From assembly GCA_002354095.1 (NCBI GenBank), contig DEKX01000041.1:34591-98590 (forward strand): a stretch of DNA of 64,000 nucleotides, in the 5' to 3' direction. Positions 24,763 through 33,168 of the stretch are shown one piece after another (the stretch's first letter is position 1; the number at the start of each line of letters is the position of its first letter). This stretch comes from Prevotella sp. UBA2711. Lineage in GTDB: Bacteria > Bacteroidota > Bacteroidia > Bacteroidales > Bacteroidaceae. The position numbers and the translations under genes were made by a program. The notes under the pieces are model-generated. The model was not told the DNA's origin and did not search any database. It saw nothing but the letters and a program-made list of their open reading frames with translations.

Positions 24763-27377
24763 TTCTTAAGAAGGTTTGCAATAGTGGCTGCCATCATGCC
24801 GATGCTGGTGCCTGTTGAGGCCATCATGATGCGTTCGGCAGCCGTCATTTTGTGGATGGCCTTGGTGGGTACTACGATTTCGCAACCGGGAGCTACTTTC
24901 GTATTGCGACCTACCTTGGCTATCATGCCGTTCATGTAGAGGATGTAGGTGTGGCGCTTCTTGGCATCGCTGCTGTATCCACCAGCCTGGTCGATATAGT
25001 AACTGGCTTTCTTGCCCTCCTTGAAGGCTACCGTATTGGGGTGGAGCACGGCTCCGTTGATTTTCACGGTCCCGTTGTATTGAGGCACTACGATGCGATC
25101 GCCGTCACGCAGCACGATGTCTTCGTCGCTGCCAGGGTGCGCCAGTGCTTTCTCCAGTTCGATGCCGACGGTATAGACATCGGTGATGTGGAAGCGTCCC
25201 AGTTCGTATTGTTCCTGCTTATCGGATAGTTGTACCACGGCCAGCGCATTGGCGCTCGTCTGCGCCATCTCCAGCATGTTGCGGTGTTGCTGTTCCTTTG
25301 CCAGTCGAAGGGATTCTTCCAGTCTGACACGTTCTTCAGCGTTCAAACGGCGTTCAAGTCGGGCACCTTTCACGTAGGCCACATGATTAGGACCGCCAGC
25401 TTTCTTGATGACATCGCTCAGACGTGTTTCACGATTCGAAAGAGCGAAAACACCTGCAAACATGACCTCGCCCTCCACTTTCACACTCTGTTGCTTGGTA
25501 TAGCCGGCACTTTGGTGGATATATACCTCATCGAAGGGTTGCAGTGTAAAACCAGGATGCTCCTCGATGCGCAATCCGTCTTTCAACGAGAACGTAAAAG
25601 TCTTTGCAATGATGGAGTCAGCGGTATAGGCATGTGGATTCACTTGTCGGCGAGCCACTTCCACTTGTCTGGTAGAAGCGGAATTCTTCAATCCGCCTGC
25701 CATTAGTATCAAGTCTTCAATAGTGGTATTTTCTGCATAAGTATAGACACCAGGCGACATGACCTCACCCTGAATAGTCAGTGTCTCTTGCTCTTGCACA
25801 TTCGTACGGGTGGGTACAAACAGCACATCCTCGCTCTGCAGGTGCACATCGGGCGAAGTTTCGTTCATGATACCCTCAATATCTACAGCGATAGTTGCCA
25901 ATTTGCGGTCTGGCTTCAGACGCTGAATGATGCCATGCTGTGCAAAGGCGTATTCCGTCACGCCCGATGCTGCCTTGATGAGCGTGCGGACACTGTTAAT
26001 CTGTTCGCCCAACTGGTACATACCTGGGCGGAATACGGCACCTTTCAATTCCACCATATTGTCGTAACGCGGAATAATGGAGTCAACAGCTACTGAGTCC
26101 TGATCGAAAAGGCGGAATGAATTAGTGTCAAACTCCTCGACATTGAAAACCGTATATTTGCCTCCAGCCTTGCGATGGACACGTGTGTACTGCGTAAAGG
26201 CATCACCTGTGAATCCACCAGAATAGCGGAGTAGGGTGGCGAGCGATTCGTTGCCCTTCATCTCATACCACATAGGGCGTTTCACCTTTCCACTGATGTT
26301 CACCAGATTATCGTAAGTACCTACCTGAATGATATCGTTATCGGCAAGACGGATATTACCTGTCATTTTGCCGTTGAGCATGTAGTCATAGACATCCACG
26401 ACGCTCAACAGTCTTCCGCCACGAAATACCTTGATGTTGCGCAGTGTTCCCAAATCGCCAATGCCGCCAGCCATGTGGAGGGCATGGAATACTGAGGCAA
26501 AGGCCGACAGCGTATAGCTGCCTGGTTTCTTCACTTCGCCCAGCACGTTGACGGTGATGGTGCGTGTCTGTCCCAATGTCATCTGTATCTGTGAGTCTTG
26601 ATAGTAGGCACCCAGACGGCTTTTCAGCCGTTGCTTGGCCTGTGCCACGGTAAGGCCGCTAAGTTCTATCACGCCACCGTTCTCCACCGTAATCGTGCCG
26701 TCGGGCGATATGGTTGTACTGATATTATCGGATGAAGCACCCCATACGTCAATGTTTACCATATCGCCAGGTCCCAACACGTAGTTCTGTGGGGTAGCGA
26801 TGTTCATTTCGGGCTCGAAAGTGAGATATTTTTTGTTGAAGATGTCGCGTCCGAACACCTTCTTGGTATTGCGATAACTGGCCAATTCTTTTTTCAATGC
26901 TTTTACCAGCGAGGCAGTGTCCTGTGGCATCCACTCATCCATAGCCTCCTGCATCTCCATGTACTCTGGGTCGTTCGCATCGTAGGTGTGCTGGTAGTTG
27001 TAATCAATGATACGCCCCTGTGAATACTGATTCATGCCATTCATGAAGTCGTCGTTCGCATGGTAACGTCTCTGATTGTTGTTACCATTGTTATAGCGCA
27101 TGCGGTCGTCCATTCCCAAGTTGCCGGTAGTCATGTCACTATCCTGCATTTTGCCCCCGTGCTTCTGGGATTCTTGATAAGCCTTGCGCAACCGTCTGAT
27201 TTGCGATGCCGTCACACCCCGTTGCATCAGCCGTGATACAATTTGCGACTGCGATGTACCCTTGGCCCGTTCCTTCATCACGAACTGCATCACCTGTGTG
27301 TCGGTCATTCGGCTCTGTGCCCATACCATTGACGATAGCAACAGGCAACATATCATTATAGAGAAAAATCGTTTCAT
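24759..27377 (-). CDS. SLBB-domain polysaccharide export protein (Wza-like)
   Basis: An 872-residue protein with a signal peptide (1-20, ending SSMVWA-Q) and no lipobox Cys. A long N-terminal region includes an Asn/Gln/Met-rich stretch around residues 90-140. Then comes the Poly_export domain (YVLGPGDMVNIDVWG, about 200-215) and several SLBB repeats, recognisable by V-x-G-x-V-x-x-P-G-x-Y turns (VLGEVKKPGSYTL, LKGAVFRPGMYQL, IQGEVMSPGVYTY and VEGEVMFAGVFAL). A coiled region and a hydrophobic tail close the protein. It probably forms the export channel through the envelope. It is the first gene of the minus-strand polysaccharide operon, with a -7 element 55 bp upstream, and is divergent from tmRNA. 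Confidence 0.88.
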   Translation of the reverse strand: MKRFFSIMICCLLLSSMVWAQSRMTDTQVMQFVMKERAKGTSQSQIVSRLMQRGVTASQIRRLRKAYQESQKHGGKMQDSDMTTGNLGMDDRMRYNNGNNNQRRYHANDDFMNGMNQYSQGRIIDYNYQHTYDANDPEYMEMQEAMDEWMPQDTASLVKALKKELASYRNTKKVFGRDIFNKKYLTFEPEMNIATPQNYVLGPGDMVNIDVWGASSDNISTTISPDGTITVENGGVIELSGLTVAQAKQRLKSRLGAYYQDSQIQMTLGQTRTITVNVLGEVKKPGSYTLSAFASVFHALHMAGGIGDLGTLRNIKVFRGGRLLSVVDVYDYMLNGKMTGNIRLADNDIIQVGTYDNLVNISGKVKRPMWYEMKGNESLATLLRYSGGFTGDAFTQYTRVHRKAGGKYTVFNVEEFDTNSFRLFDQDSVAVDSIIPRYDNMVELKGAVFRPGMYQLGEQINSVRTLIKAASGVTEYAFAQHGIIQRLKPDRKLATIAVDIEGIMNETSPDVHLQSEDVLFVPTRTNVQEQETLTIQGEVMSPGVYTYAENTTIEDLILMAGGLKNSASTRQVEVARRQVNPHAYTADSIIAKTFTFSLKDGLRIEEHPGFTLQPFDEVYIHQSAGYTKQQSVKVEGEVMFAGVFALSNRETRLSDVIKKAGGPNHVAYVKGARLERRLNAEERVRLEESLRLAKEQQHRNMLEMAQTSANALAVVQLSDKQEQYELGRFHITDVYTVGIELEKALAHPGSDEDIVLRDGDRIVVPQYNGTVKINGAVLHPNTVAFKEGKKASYYIDQAGGYSSDAKKRHTYILYMNGMIAKVGRNTKVAPGCEIVVPTKAIHKMTAAERIMMASTGTSIGMMAATIANLLKK

Positions 27378-27431
27378 ACCTTATTTATAAATAATCATTA
27401 TAAAAACTCATGCATAGCACGATTTATTGTG

Positions 27432-27439
27432 CAAAAATA
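27432..27439 (-). promoter_or_regulatory. -7 element of the polysaccharide operon
   Basis: Minus-strand TATTTTTG fits TAnnTTTG and lies about 55 bp before the SLBB exporter start. No invertible promoter, long inverted repeat or UpxY-like regulator is present upstream, so the locus does not look phase-variable by inversion. Confidence 0.55.
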
Positions 27440-27481
27440 CAGATTTTTTTAAATAAAGTGCCTATTTTCAGTTTTTTTCTT

Positions 27482-27489
27482 TATCTTTG
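27482..27489 (+). promoter_or_regulatory. ssrA: -7 element of the tmRNA gene
   Basis: TATCTTTG lies 22 bp before the mature 5' end of tmRNA and matches the Bacteroidetes -7 consensus. Confidence 0.55.
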
Positions 27490-27511
27490 CAGCGCAAAAG
27501 TACATATTCTT

Positions 27512-27910
27512 GGGGTTGACTGGATTTGACAGCGGGCTGAGATGGTACGTAAGCATGCGGAGTGAAGACTGTGTACTCCATAATCCATTCGGTCAGAAAA
27601 TTAATTGGCGAAAACAAGTACGCTCTCGCTGCCTAAACGAAGTACAGTAGTTTACTGGCTTAATTCTCTCACCAGGTGAGAGAACGAGACATCGCTCTTC
27701 TGGATGTTGTTCCGAATCAGGAAGGTATAGCGGTGCAGGTAAATCGGAAATAGTCTTGGGGGCGCTCCGACTCCTTGATGAAATTTTAGGAGATAAGGCT
27801 GTAATTGGTGGCTTGGGTCTTGTTGCAGCTCGAAAATGAAGTCCAAGATAAGCATGTAGAAAGCGTATGGTTTCCCTGTTTGGACGAGGGTTCGACTCCC
27901 TCCAGCTCCA
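27512..27910 (+). ncRNA. ssrA: Transfer-messenger RNA (tmRNA)
   Basis: The 5' end GGGGTTGACTGG and 3' end CAGCTCCA can pair into the tRNA-like acceptor stem, and the 3' part contains the T arm GAGGGTTCGACTCCC. An internal reading frame near 27607-27636 encodes the tag GENKYALAA followed by TAA, the Bacteroidetes form of the degradation tag. tmRNA rescues stalled ribosomes and marks the unfinished protein for proteolysis. The genome continues CAA after the discriminator base, so the CCA end is added after transcription. Open frames drawn through this region on the minus strand are not genes. The exact 5' end was placed by the stem pairing. Confidence 0.95.
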
Positions 27911-27919
27911 CAAGATACA

Positions 27920-28444
27920 TCATTTTTCCAGGACTTTGAGCGGATCGTCCATGGCATCCATCTCTTTAAAAATCCTCTCTAACTTTTTCAGCACTTTCTT
28001 GTCGTGTCTTTTTCTGCGATCCAACATGTCTGCAAAATCGAAAGTCAAAGAAATAGTGCCTGACGAGCGACGTGGAGCACCGGCAGCTGCATTTCGAGCC
28101 GATTCCTTATGAAAAACCAATGACCGTTTCTGTTTATCAACTCCATAAATGGTGACTTCCTGCAGAAGGTTCATTTTCTTTAGCAGGAAAATCGTGTCGG
28201 GAAGGGCAGTGCGCTTTACGCTTGTGCTGTGAAAAGAAGGATGACTGACTGTAGCGCTATCGAAAGCGTACTTCATTGCGAAATATCCATATAAATTTGT
28301 TTTTGCAGCGTGGTGGGTATCAGTCATAATCAGTGCGTTCCTGATAGGTTTCCTGCTCTCCATGTCAGCGACCACACAGGTTCGCTGAGCATGAATCATC
28401 ATCACCCATGTCAACCATAGCAATGCTAAATTGAATCGTTTCAT
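27920..28444 (-). CDS. Secreted CarboxypepD_reg-like domain protein
   Basis: A 174-residue protein with a signal peptide (1-19). It begins with the beta-sandwich typical of the CarboxypepD regulatory-like family: RTCVVADMESRKPIRNALI, then NLYGYFAMKYAFDSATVSHPSF. Such domains usually sit at the N-terminus of TonB-dependent receptors, but here the protein stops after a charged Lys/Arg-rich C-terminal helix, so no receptor barrel follows. It may be a small periplasmic protein of unknown role. The gene ends 10 bp from the tmRNA 3' end and converges with it. The C-terminal half is not recognised. Confidence 0.7.
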   Translation of the reverse strand: MKRFNLALLWLTWVMMIHAQRTCVVADMESRKPIRNALIMTDTHHAAKTNLYGYFAMKYAFDSATVSHPSFHSTSVKRTALPDTIFLLKKMNLLQEVTIYGVDKQKRSLVFHKESARNAAAGAPRRSSGTISLTFDFADMLDRRKRHDKKVLKKLERIFKEMDAMDDPLKVLEK

Positions 28445-28606
28445 CGATGCAGTCTTTTCTGTTTTGCCTGCAAAAGTAAAACTTTTCCAGCAACCCCGTT
28501 CTGCCTGAAACGTTATAAAGTTTTAGTGTAAAATAAAATAAGACTAATTTAAATCTATTTAGTAGAGAAAGGTATTGTTCCTAACACATTTTTAGTAATC
28601 TTTCTT

Positions 28607-28637
28607 TTTGTTATACCGAAGTTTAGCATTATCTTTG
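28607..28637 (+). promoter_or_regulatory. Promoter of the ATL/MGMT-like gene
   Basis: TTTG at 28607-28610, 19 bp, TATCTTTG at 28630-28637: a complete Bacteroidetes promoter about 40 bp before the start codon. Confidence 0.65.
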
Positions 28638-28677
28638 CAGTATCATTGCAAAAAGCATGGATGCATAAGTAAGAGAA

Positions 28678-29010
28678 ATGAAGGAATATCCCGATAAGAT
28701 GAATGTAGAACAGGCACGGGCGTTTCGCGATGACGTTTTGAATATCGTGGCGCAGATACCGAAAGGGAAGGTGACGACCTACGGGCATATAGCTACTCTG
28801 GCGGGATGGCCCAGCCATGCCAGGATGGTGGGACGTACATTGCGCTATACACCTGGCGCTGATGTGCTGCCCTGTCATAGAGTAGTGAATGCCGTGGGAC
28901 GCACGGCTCCAGGGTGGAGCAAACAACGCCAGTTGTTAGAGGAAGAAGGCGTCAAATTCAAAGCCAATGGGCGTGTGGATATGCAATCGCATCTTTGGCT
29001 TCTATTCTAA
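28678..29010 (+). CDS. Alkyltransferase-like protein with an active-site Cys
   Basis: A 110-residue protein made only of the MGMT DNA-binding/active-site domain. IPKGKVTTYGHIA and ARMVGRTLR form the helix-turn-helix and arginine-finger region, and LPCHRVVN holds the acceptor Cys. The C-terminal part (QLLEEEGVKFKANGRVDM) resembles the small alkyltransferase-like (ATL) proteins rather than full Ogt/Ada. True ATL proteins have Trp in place of the Cys and only flag O6-alkylguanine for nucleotide excision repair; this one keeps PCHR, so it may be catalytic. A second ATG at 28699 is an alternative start. The gene stands alone behind a full promoter. Confidence 0.85.
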   Translation: MKEYPDKMNVEQARAFRDDVLNIVAQIPKGKVTTYGHIATLAGWPSHARMVGRTLRYTPGADVLPCHRVVNAVGRTAPGWSKQRQLLEEEGVKFKANGRVDMQSHLWLLF

Positions 29011-29083
29011 GACTTCCGTCTTTCCTGCCAGCGAATCGGAATATTGGCTCTGCGAAAAGTGAGGTGTTTTGGAGAAATTTTAT

Positions 29084-29091
29084 TATCTTTG
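29084..29091 (+). promoter_or_regulatory. -7 element ahead of the GH13 gene
   Basis: TATCTTTG, matching TAnnTTTG, lies 57 bp before the GH13 start codon. No convincing -33 TTTG is seen at the proper distance. Confidence 0.5.
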
Positions 29092-29147
29092 CAATCGAAA
29101 GCCGCAATCAAATACATTGACTACAATAACCAAATAGATTTACGACT

Positions 29148-30905
29148 ATGAAAATGAAAAAACTTTTCATCATGTGTGCTTTGATGCTGGCCAGCTATGC
29201 TCAGGCACAGACCATTACGGGGAAGTATGAAGTACCCAAGATGCCCGAATGGGCGAAGAACGCCGTGTTCTATCAAATCTATCCACAGACATTCTGCGAT
29301 TCGGATGGCGATGGTATAGGTGATCTGCAGGGTATCATCAGTAAACTGGACTATGTGAAGAGCCTGGGTGTAGATGCCATCTGGCTGAATCCGTTTTTCG
29401 ATTCGCCTTTTATGGATGCGGGCTATGACGTGCGCGACTACTATAAGATAGCGCCACGCTATGGTACGAACGAGGATGCCAAGCGGCTGTTTGAAGAGGC
29501 TCATAAACGTGGTATGCACGTGATTTTCGACTATGTTATCAGTTATACGGCGATTGACCATCCCTGGTTTGTGGAATCGCAGAAACAGGAGAAGAATAAG
29601 TATTCAAACTATTACATCTGGACAGAGACCAACTGGGTGGATCCCCCTCGCGAATTTGCCGGTTCGTTCATCAAGGGTTACGGACAGCGCAACGGTCAGT
29701 TTATGCGCAATTTCTATTGGTGTCAGCCAGCCCTGAACTTCGGTTTTGCCAATCCTGACCCAGAACAGCCCTGGCAGTTGCCTACCAACCATCCAGACGT
29801 GATGGCGATGAGGGAAGACTTGAAGGACGTGCTGCGCTTCTGGATGGATATGGGTGCCGACGGATTCCGTGCCGATATGGCGGGAGCTCTGGTGAAGACG
29901 CGCAGGGTGAGGGGTAACGAGCAGTTCTTCAACACCAATGAAAACGAGACAAAACTCTTCTGGCGTGAAATCCGACGGCTGTTGGAGAAGGAATATCCAC
30001 GCGGATTCATGGTGGCTGAATGGTCGTACCCGTCGGATGCGTTGGACGACTGCTTCCATGTTGACTTCTTCCATTGGTTCAAGGGTTATAACGACCTCTT
30101 CCAAAAAGAAAGCTGGCGTATCCTGAACGGAGTGAGCGAAGGACACAGCTATTTCGATAAGGAAGGCAAGGGAACCGTCGTGGACTTTATCAAGAGCTAT
30201 ATGGACCAGTACCGGAAGACGGTGGGCAAGGGCTACATCAGTTTACCGCTGGGCAACCACGATAATGCCCGATTGGGCAATCAGCGCACCGATAAGGAAC
30301 TGGAAATTATCTATGCTTTCGGTTTCACCATGCCTGGTATGCCTTTCATCTATTATGGTAATGAAATAGGTATGCGCCAGTTGCCCAAAGACTGGCCACA
30401 GGTAGAGGGCGCCTATCAGCCGCGTAACGGTGCCCGCACACCGATGCAGTGGACGGGTGGGAAGAATCTGGGATTCTCGAGTGCCGATGCCTCGAAACTC
30501 TATCTGCCTGTAGATCCGGCTCCCGATGCGCCCAATGTGGAGGCACAGGAAAAGAACCCCAAATCGTTGCTGAACAAGACACGACAACTGATAGCCCTGC
30601 GACACCAGGAACCCGCACTGGCCAATTATGCCGAGTTCGTGCCCATCTACCCGTCAGCCGACGAGCAGAACCCCTCGCCGTCAGTCTATCCCTTCGTTTA
30701 TGCCCGTGCTGCCGGCAAGGATGTAGTGCTGGTCATGCTGAATCCAAAGGCAGAGGCTCAAGAGGCTACATTCAATGTAAACGTGAAGTTCAAGAAGACC
30801 AAACTGCTGGCAGGTGATCAGTTTGAGATCAGACACGACAAGAAAACAGGCGATGTGACGGTTCACATGCCTGCTACTTCGTATGCTATCGTGAAACTGC
30901 AGTAA
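29148..30905 (+). CDS. Secreted GH13 alpha-glucosidase/amylase-like enzyme
   Basis: A 585-residue enzyme with a signal peptide (1-20) and a GH13 barrel starting at AVFYQIYPQTFCDSDGDGIGDLQGI. The catalytic residues appear intact: the nucleophile Asp in GFRADMAG (about 243), the acid/base Glu in MVAEWS (about 291), and the transition-state Asp in LGNHDNAR (about 364). Region I, normally D-x-V-x-N-H, here reads DYVISY, so the conserved His that helps bind the -1 sugar is replaced by Tyr. A C-terminal beta-sandwich follows from about 500. It resembles oligo-1,6-glucosidase or trehalose-acting members, but the substrate is not clear. It is likely periplasmic. Confidence 0.88.
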   Translation: MKMKKLFIMCALMLASYAQAQTITGKYEVPKMPEWAKNAVFYQIYPQTFCDSDGDGIGDLQGIISKLDYVKSLGVDAIWLNPFFDSPFMDAGYDVRDYYKIAPRYGTNEDAKRLFEEAHKRGMHVIFDYVISYTAIDHPWFVESQKQEKNKYSNYYIWTETNWVDPPREFAGSFIKGYGQRNGQFMRNFYWCQPALNFGFANPDPEQPWQLPTNHPDVMAMREDLKDVLRFWMDMGADGFRADMAGALVKTRRVRGNEQFFNTNENETKLFWREIRRLLEKEYPRGFMVAEWSYPSDALDDCFHVDFFHWFKGYNDLFQKESWRILNGVSEGHSYFDKEGKGTVVDFIKSYMDQYRKTVGKGYISLPLGNHDNARLGNQRTDKELEIIYAFGFTMPGMPFIYYGNEIGMRQLPKDWPQVEGAYQPRNGARTPMQWTGGKNLGFSSADASKLYLPVDPAPDAPNVEAQEKNPKSLLNKTRQLIALRHQEPALANYAEFVPIYPSADEQNPSPSVYPFVYARAAGKDVVLVMLNPKAEAQEATFNVNVKFKKTKLLAGDQFEIRHDKKTGDVTVHMPATSYAIVKLQ

Positions 30906-30917
30906 GTCTTTCCTCCT

Positions 30918-32090
30918 TTATTCGATACGGCGGACGAGAAAGAAACGCTGTGTCTTGAGGAAATAGAGCAAGACTCCTATCGCATTGGCTACAGCGACTG
31001 TCCAGAAGGCAGCACTGTAGCCAAAATGTTCTGCAATAGCGCCGCCAGCCAAAATGCCTAATCCCATGCCTACATCCCACGATATGAGGATAGTGCTGTT
31101 GGCTGTGCCTCGCTCGTTATGATGAGCCATTGATATCATCATGTTCTGGAAGGCAGGCCACATGTGGCCATTGCCCAAACCGATGAGCAAGGCTGAGGCA
31201 TAGTAGCCGAACATATTGGGGATGGCAATAAACAAGGTGTAGCCCACCAACGAAATGACCATACCTTCGGCTGCATTGTGGGTGAGACGCCCCTGGCGCA
31301 AAGCCTTGCCTCCCTGAAGGCGCGAGAGAATGAGTCCGAAGGAGCACAACATAAACCACGTGCCCGTGCCCCCTGTCATTCCCAACACCTGTTTGCCGTA
31401 GATGGCAAGATAATTACTCAGCACGCCAAAGCAAAAGCCGAAGAATACCATATTGACGCCTAAAAGCCAGCCACGTGCCAGGAAGAAACGGTCGAGCGAG
31501 ATTTTTTGAAGTTTGACGGCTGACGGTTGATGGTTGATGGTGACCGTCGAGTCAACCAACCAGCCCAAGACGGCAATGATGAAAGCAAGCCAGAAGAGAA
31601 ATTGGAAATTGTGGGTGATGGAATAGATGTAAATGGCGAACGTGGGAGCTATCGCCATAGCGAGATTATTCGACAGACCATAGTAGCCGATGCCTTCGTT
31701 GCGACGTGAGGAAGGCAACACGTCGATAGCAACAGTAGAGTTGGCTACGGTCAGTGCGCCAAAAGGACCTCCATGTAAGGTGCGGACAATGGTAAAGAGT
31801 AGCAACGTGCCAGCTGCCAGATAGCCCGCAAAGAAGATGGCAAAGGCTGCATAGCAGAACATCAGGACTTTTTTGCGAGGGAAGGAATCAACGAAATAGC
31901 CACTGAACGGGCGAAAAACGAGAGCCGTGATGGTATAGCCTGACAATACCAGTCCGATTACATCTTTAGTGGCTCCAAACGTTTCACTCAAATAGAGTGG
32001 CAGTAGGGGGGTAAGCAGGTAAAAGGCGAAAAACAGCGAAAAATTGGCTATCATCACCTTGATGTAATTCTTGTTCCAAAGTTTATCCAT
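30918..32090 (-). CDS. MFS family transporter
   Basis: A 390-residue inner-membrane protein with twelve helices and the MFS loop 2-3 motif GYFVDSFPRKKVL (G-x-x-x-D-x-x-x-R-K). The first helix is preceded by a short charged N-terminus. It resembles small drug/sugar exporters of the YfcJ/AraJ kind, but the substrate cannot be read from the sequence. The gene lies 25 bp downstream of hisC on the same strand, so it probably shares the his transcript. In Bacteroidetes hisB often occupies this position. A short imperfect 7-8 bp repeat (near 31520-31545) encodes the charged cytoplasmic loop in the middle. Confidence 0.85.
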   Translation of the reverse strand: MDKLWNKNYIKVMIANFSLFFAFYLLTPLLPLYLSETFGATKDVIGLVLSGYTITALVFRPFSGYFVDSFPRKKVLMFCYAAFAIFFAGYLAAGTLLLFTIVRTLHGGPFGALTVANSTVAIDVLPSSRRNEGIGYYGLSNNLAMAIAPTFAIYIYSITHNFQFLFWLAFIIAVLGWLVDSTVTINHQPSAVKLQKISLDRFFLARGWLLGVNMVFFGFCFGVLSNYLAIYGKQVLGMTGGTGTWFMLCSFGLILSRLQGGKALRQGRLTHNAAEGMVISLVGYTLFIAIPNMFGYYASALLIGLGNGHMWPAFQNMMISMAHHNERGTANSTILISWDVGMGLGILAGGAIAEHFGYSAAFWTVAVANAIGVLLYFLKTQRFFLVRRIE

Positions 32091-32115
32091 CCTTCAATAA
32101 CTGCCAGAAGAAAGG

Positions 32116-33153
32116 CTAAAACTGTCTTAAGGCAGCGAGCAATTCGTTGTTTTCACTCTTCAAACCAATGGTAATGCGCAGACAGTTGTTGCATAGTTGT
32201 ATGCGACTGCGATTGCGCACAATGATGCCCTTATCAACCAGATAATTGTAAATGCCTTGTGCGTCAGTCATCTTAGCCAGAAAGAAATTGGCATCGGTTG
32301 GATATACTTTCTCGCAGATAGGCAGTTCTTGGAAAGCCTGCATCAACCGAGCGCGTTCGCCCAGCAGGGTTTTCACCCAGCGGTCAATCTCAAACGGGTC
32401 TTTGAGCGTCTCCAATGCTTGTTGTTGCGTCAGGATATTGACATTATAGGGATATTTCACCTTATTGTAAATGCTGATAATATCCTTAGAGGCGAAAGCC
32501 ATTCCCAGGCGGATGCCTGCCAACGCCCATGCTTTCGACATGGTATTGAGGACAATCAGATTGGGATGAGCGGCCAATTCGGATCGGAAAGTTTGCTGTT
32601 TGGAGAAGTCGCTATAAGCCTCGTCGATAATAACGATGCCTTCAAAATCCTGAATGACCTTCAGCATTTCATCGCGATTGAGCGAATTGCCTGTAGGGTT
32701 GTTGGGCGAACAGATCCAAATGAGTTTGGTGTGACTGTCGCAAGCCGCCAGCAAATCGGCAGCCTTGAAGTCATAGTGCTCATCCAGGAGCACAGGACGA
32801 TACTCCACGTCGTTAATATCGGCACAGACACGATACATGCCGTAGGTGGGTTCGATAGCCACCACATTGTCGCGCCCTGGCTGGCAGAAGATACGATAGG
32901 GTAGATCGATGGCTTCATCACTGCCATTACCCAGGAATATCATATCCTCTGGTATGCCCTTCACCTTGGAAATCTGTTTTTTCAGTTCGCGCTGCAGGGG
33001 GTCGGGGTAGCGATTATAGGGCGCTCCATAAGGATTCTCGTTGGCATCGAGAAATACGTGTGCCTCCTTGCCCGAATATTCATCGCGGGCAGAAGAGTAG
33101 GGCGCTAACTTCCAAATATTGGGTCTTACTAATTGCTCTAAACTTTTCATCAT
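32116..33153 (-). CDS. hisC: Histidinol-phosphate aminotransferase
   Basis: A 345-residue PLP-dependent class I/II aminotransferase. The PLP-binding Lys lies in NTMSKAWALAGIRLG, the substrate-binding Tyr/Asn region is FLDANENPYGAPYN, and the C-terminal Arg is in RNRSRIQLCNNCLRIT. HisC transfers an amino group from glutamate to imidazole-acetol phosphate in histidine synthesis. It is the third gene of a minus-strand hisG-hisD-hisC operon, 15 bp after hisD. Length and motifs are ordinary. Confidence 0.93.
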   Translation of the reverse strand: MMKSLEQLVRPNIWKLAPYSSARDEYSGKEAHVFLDANENPYGAPYNRYPDPLQRELKKQISKVKGIPEDMIFLGNGSDEAIDLPYRIFCQPGRDNVVAIEPTYGMYRVCADINDVEYRPVLLDEHYDFKAADLLAACDSHTKLIWICSPNNPTGNSLNRDEMLKVIQDFEGIVIIDEAYSDFSKQQTFRSELAAHPNLIVLNTMSKAWALAGIRLGMAFASKDIISIYNKVKYPYNVNILTQQQALETLKDPFEIDRWVKTLLGERARLMQAFQELPICEKVYPTDANFFLAKMTDAQGIYNYLVDKGIIVRNRSRIQLCNNCLRITIGLKSENNELLAALRQF

Positions 33154-33168
33154 GTTTCAAGATTAATA

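Noticed and set aside
27378..27511. A possible invertible promoter for the polysaccharide locus
   Set aside because: Only a short inverted repeat (GCAC/GTGC) was seen between the operon and tmRNA; no pair of long inverted repeats, no recombinase gene and no UpxY/UpxZ-like regulator is present.
27593..27957. Two minus-strand open frames through the tmRNA region
   Set aside because: They lie across the tmRNA gene, contain its tRNA-like arms and tag frame in reverse, and have no coding pattern or start signal.
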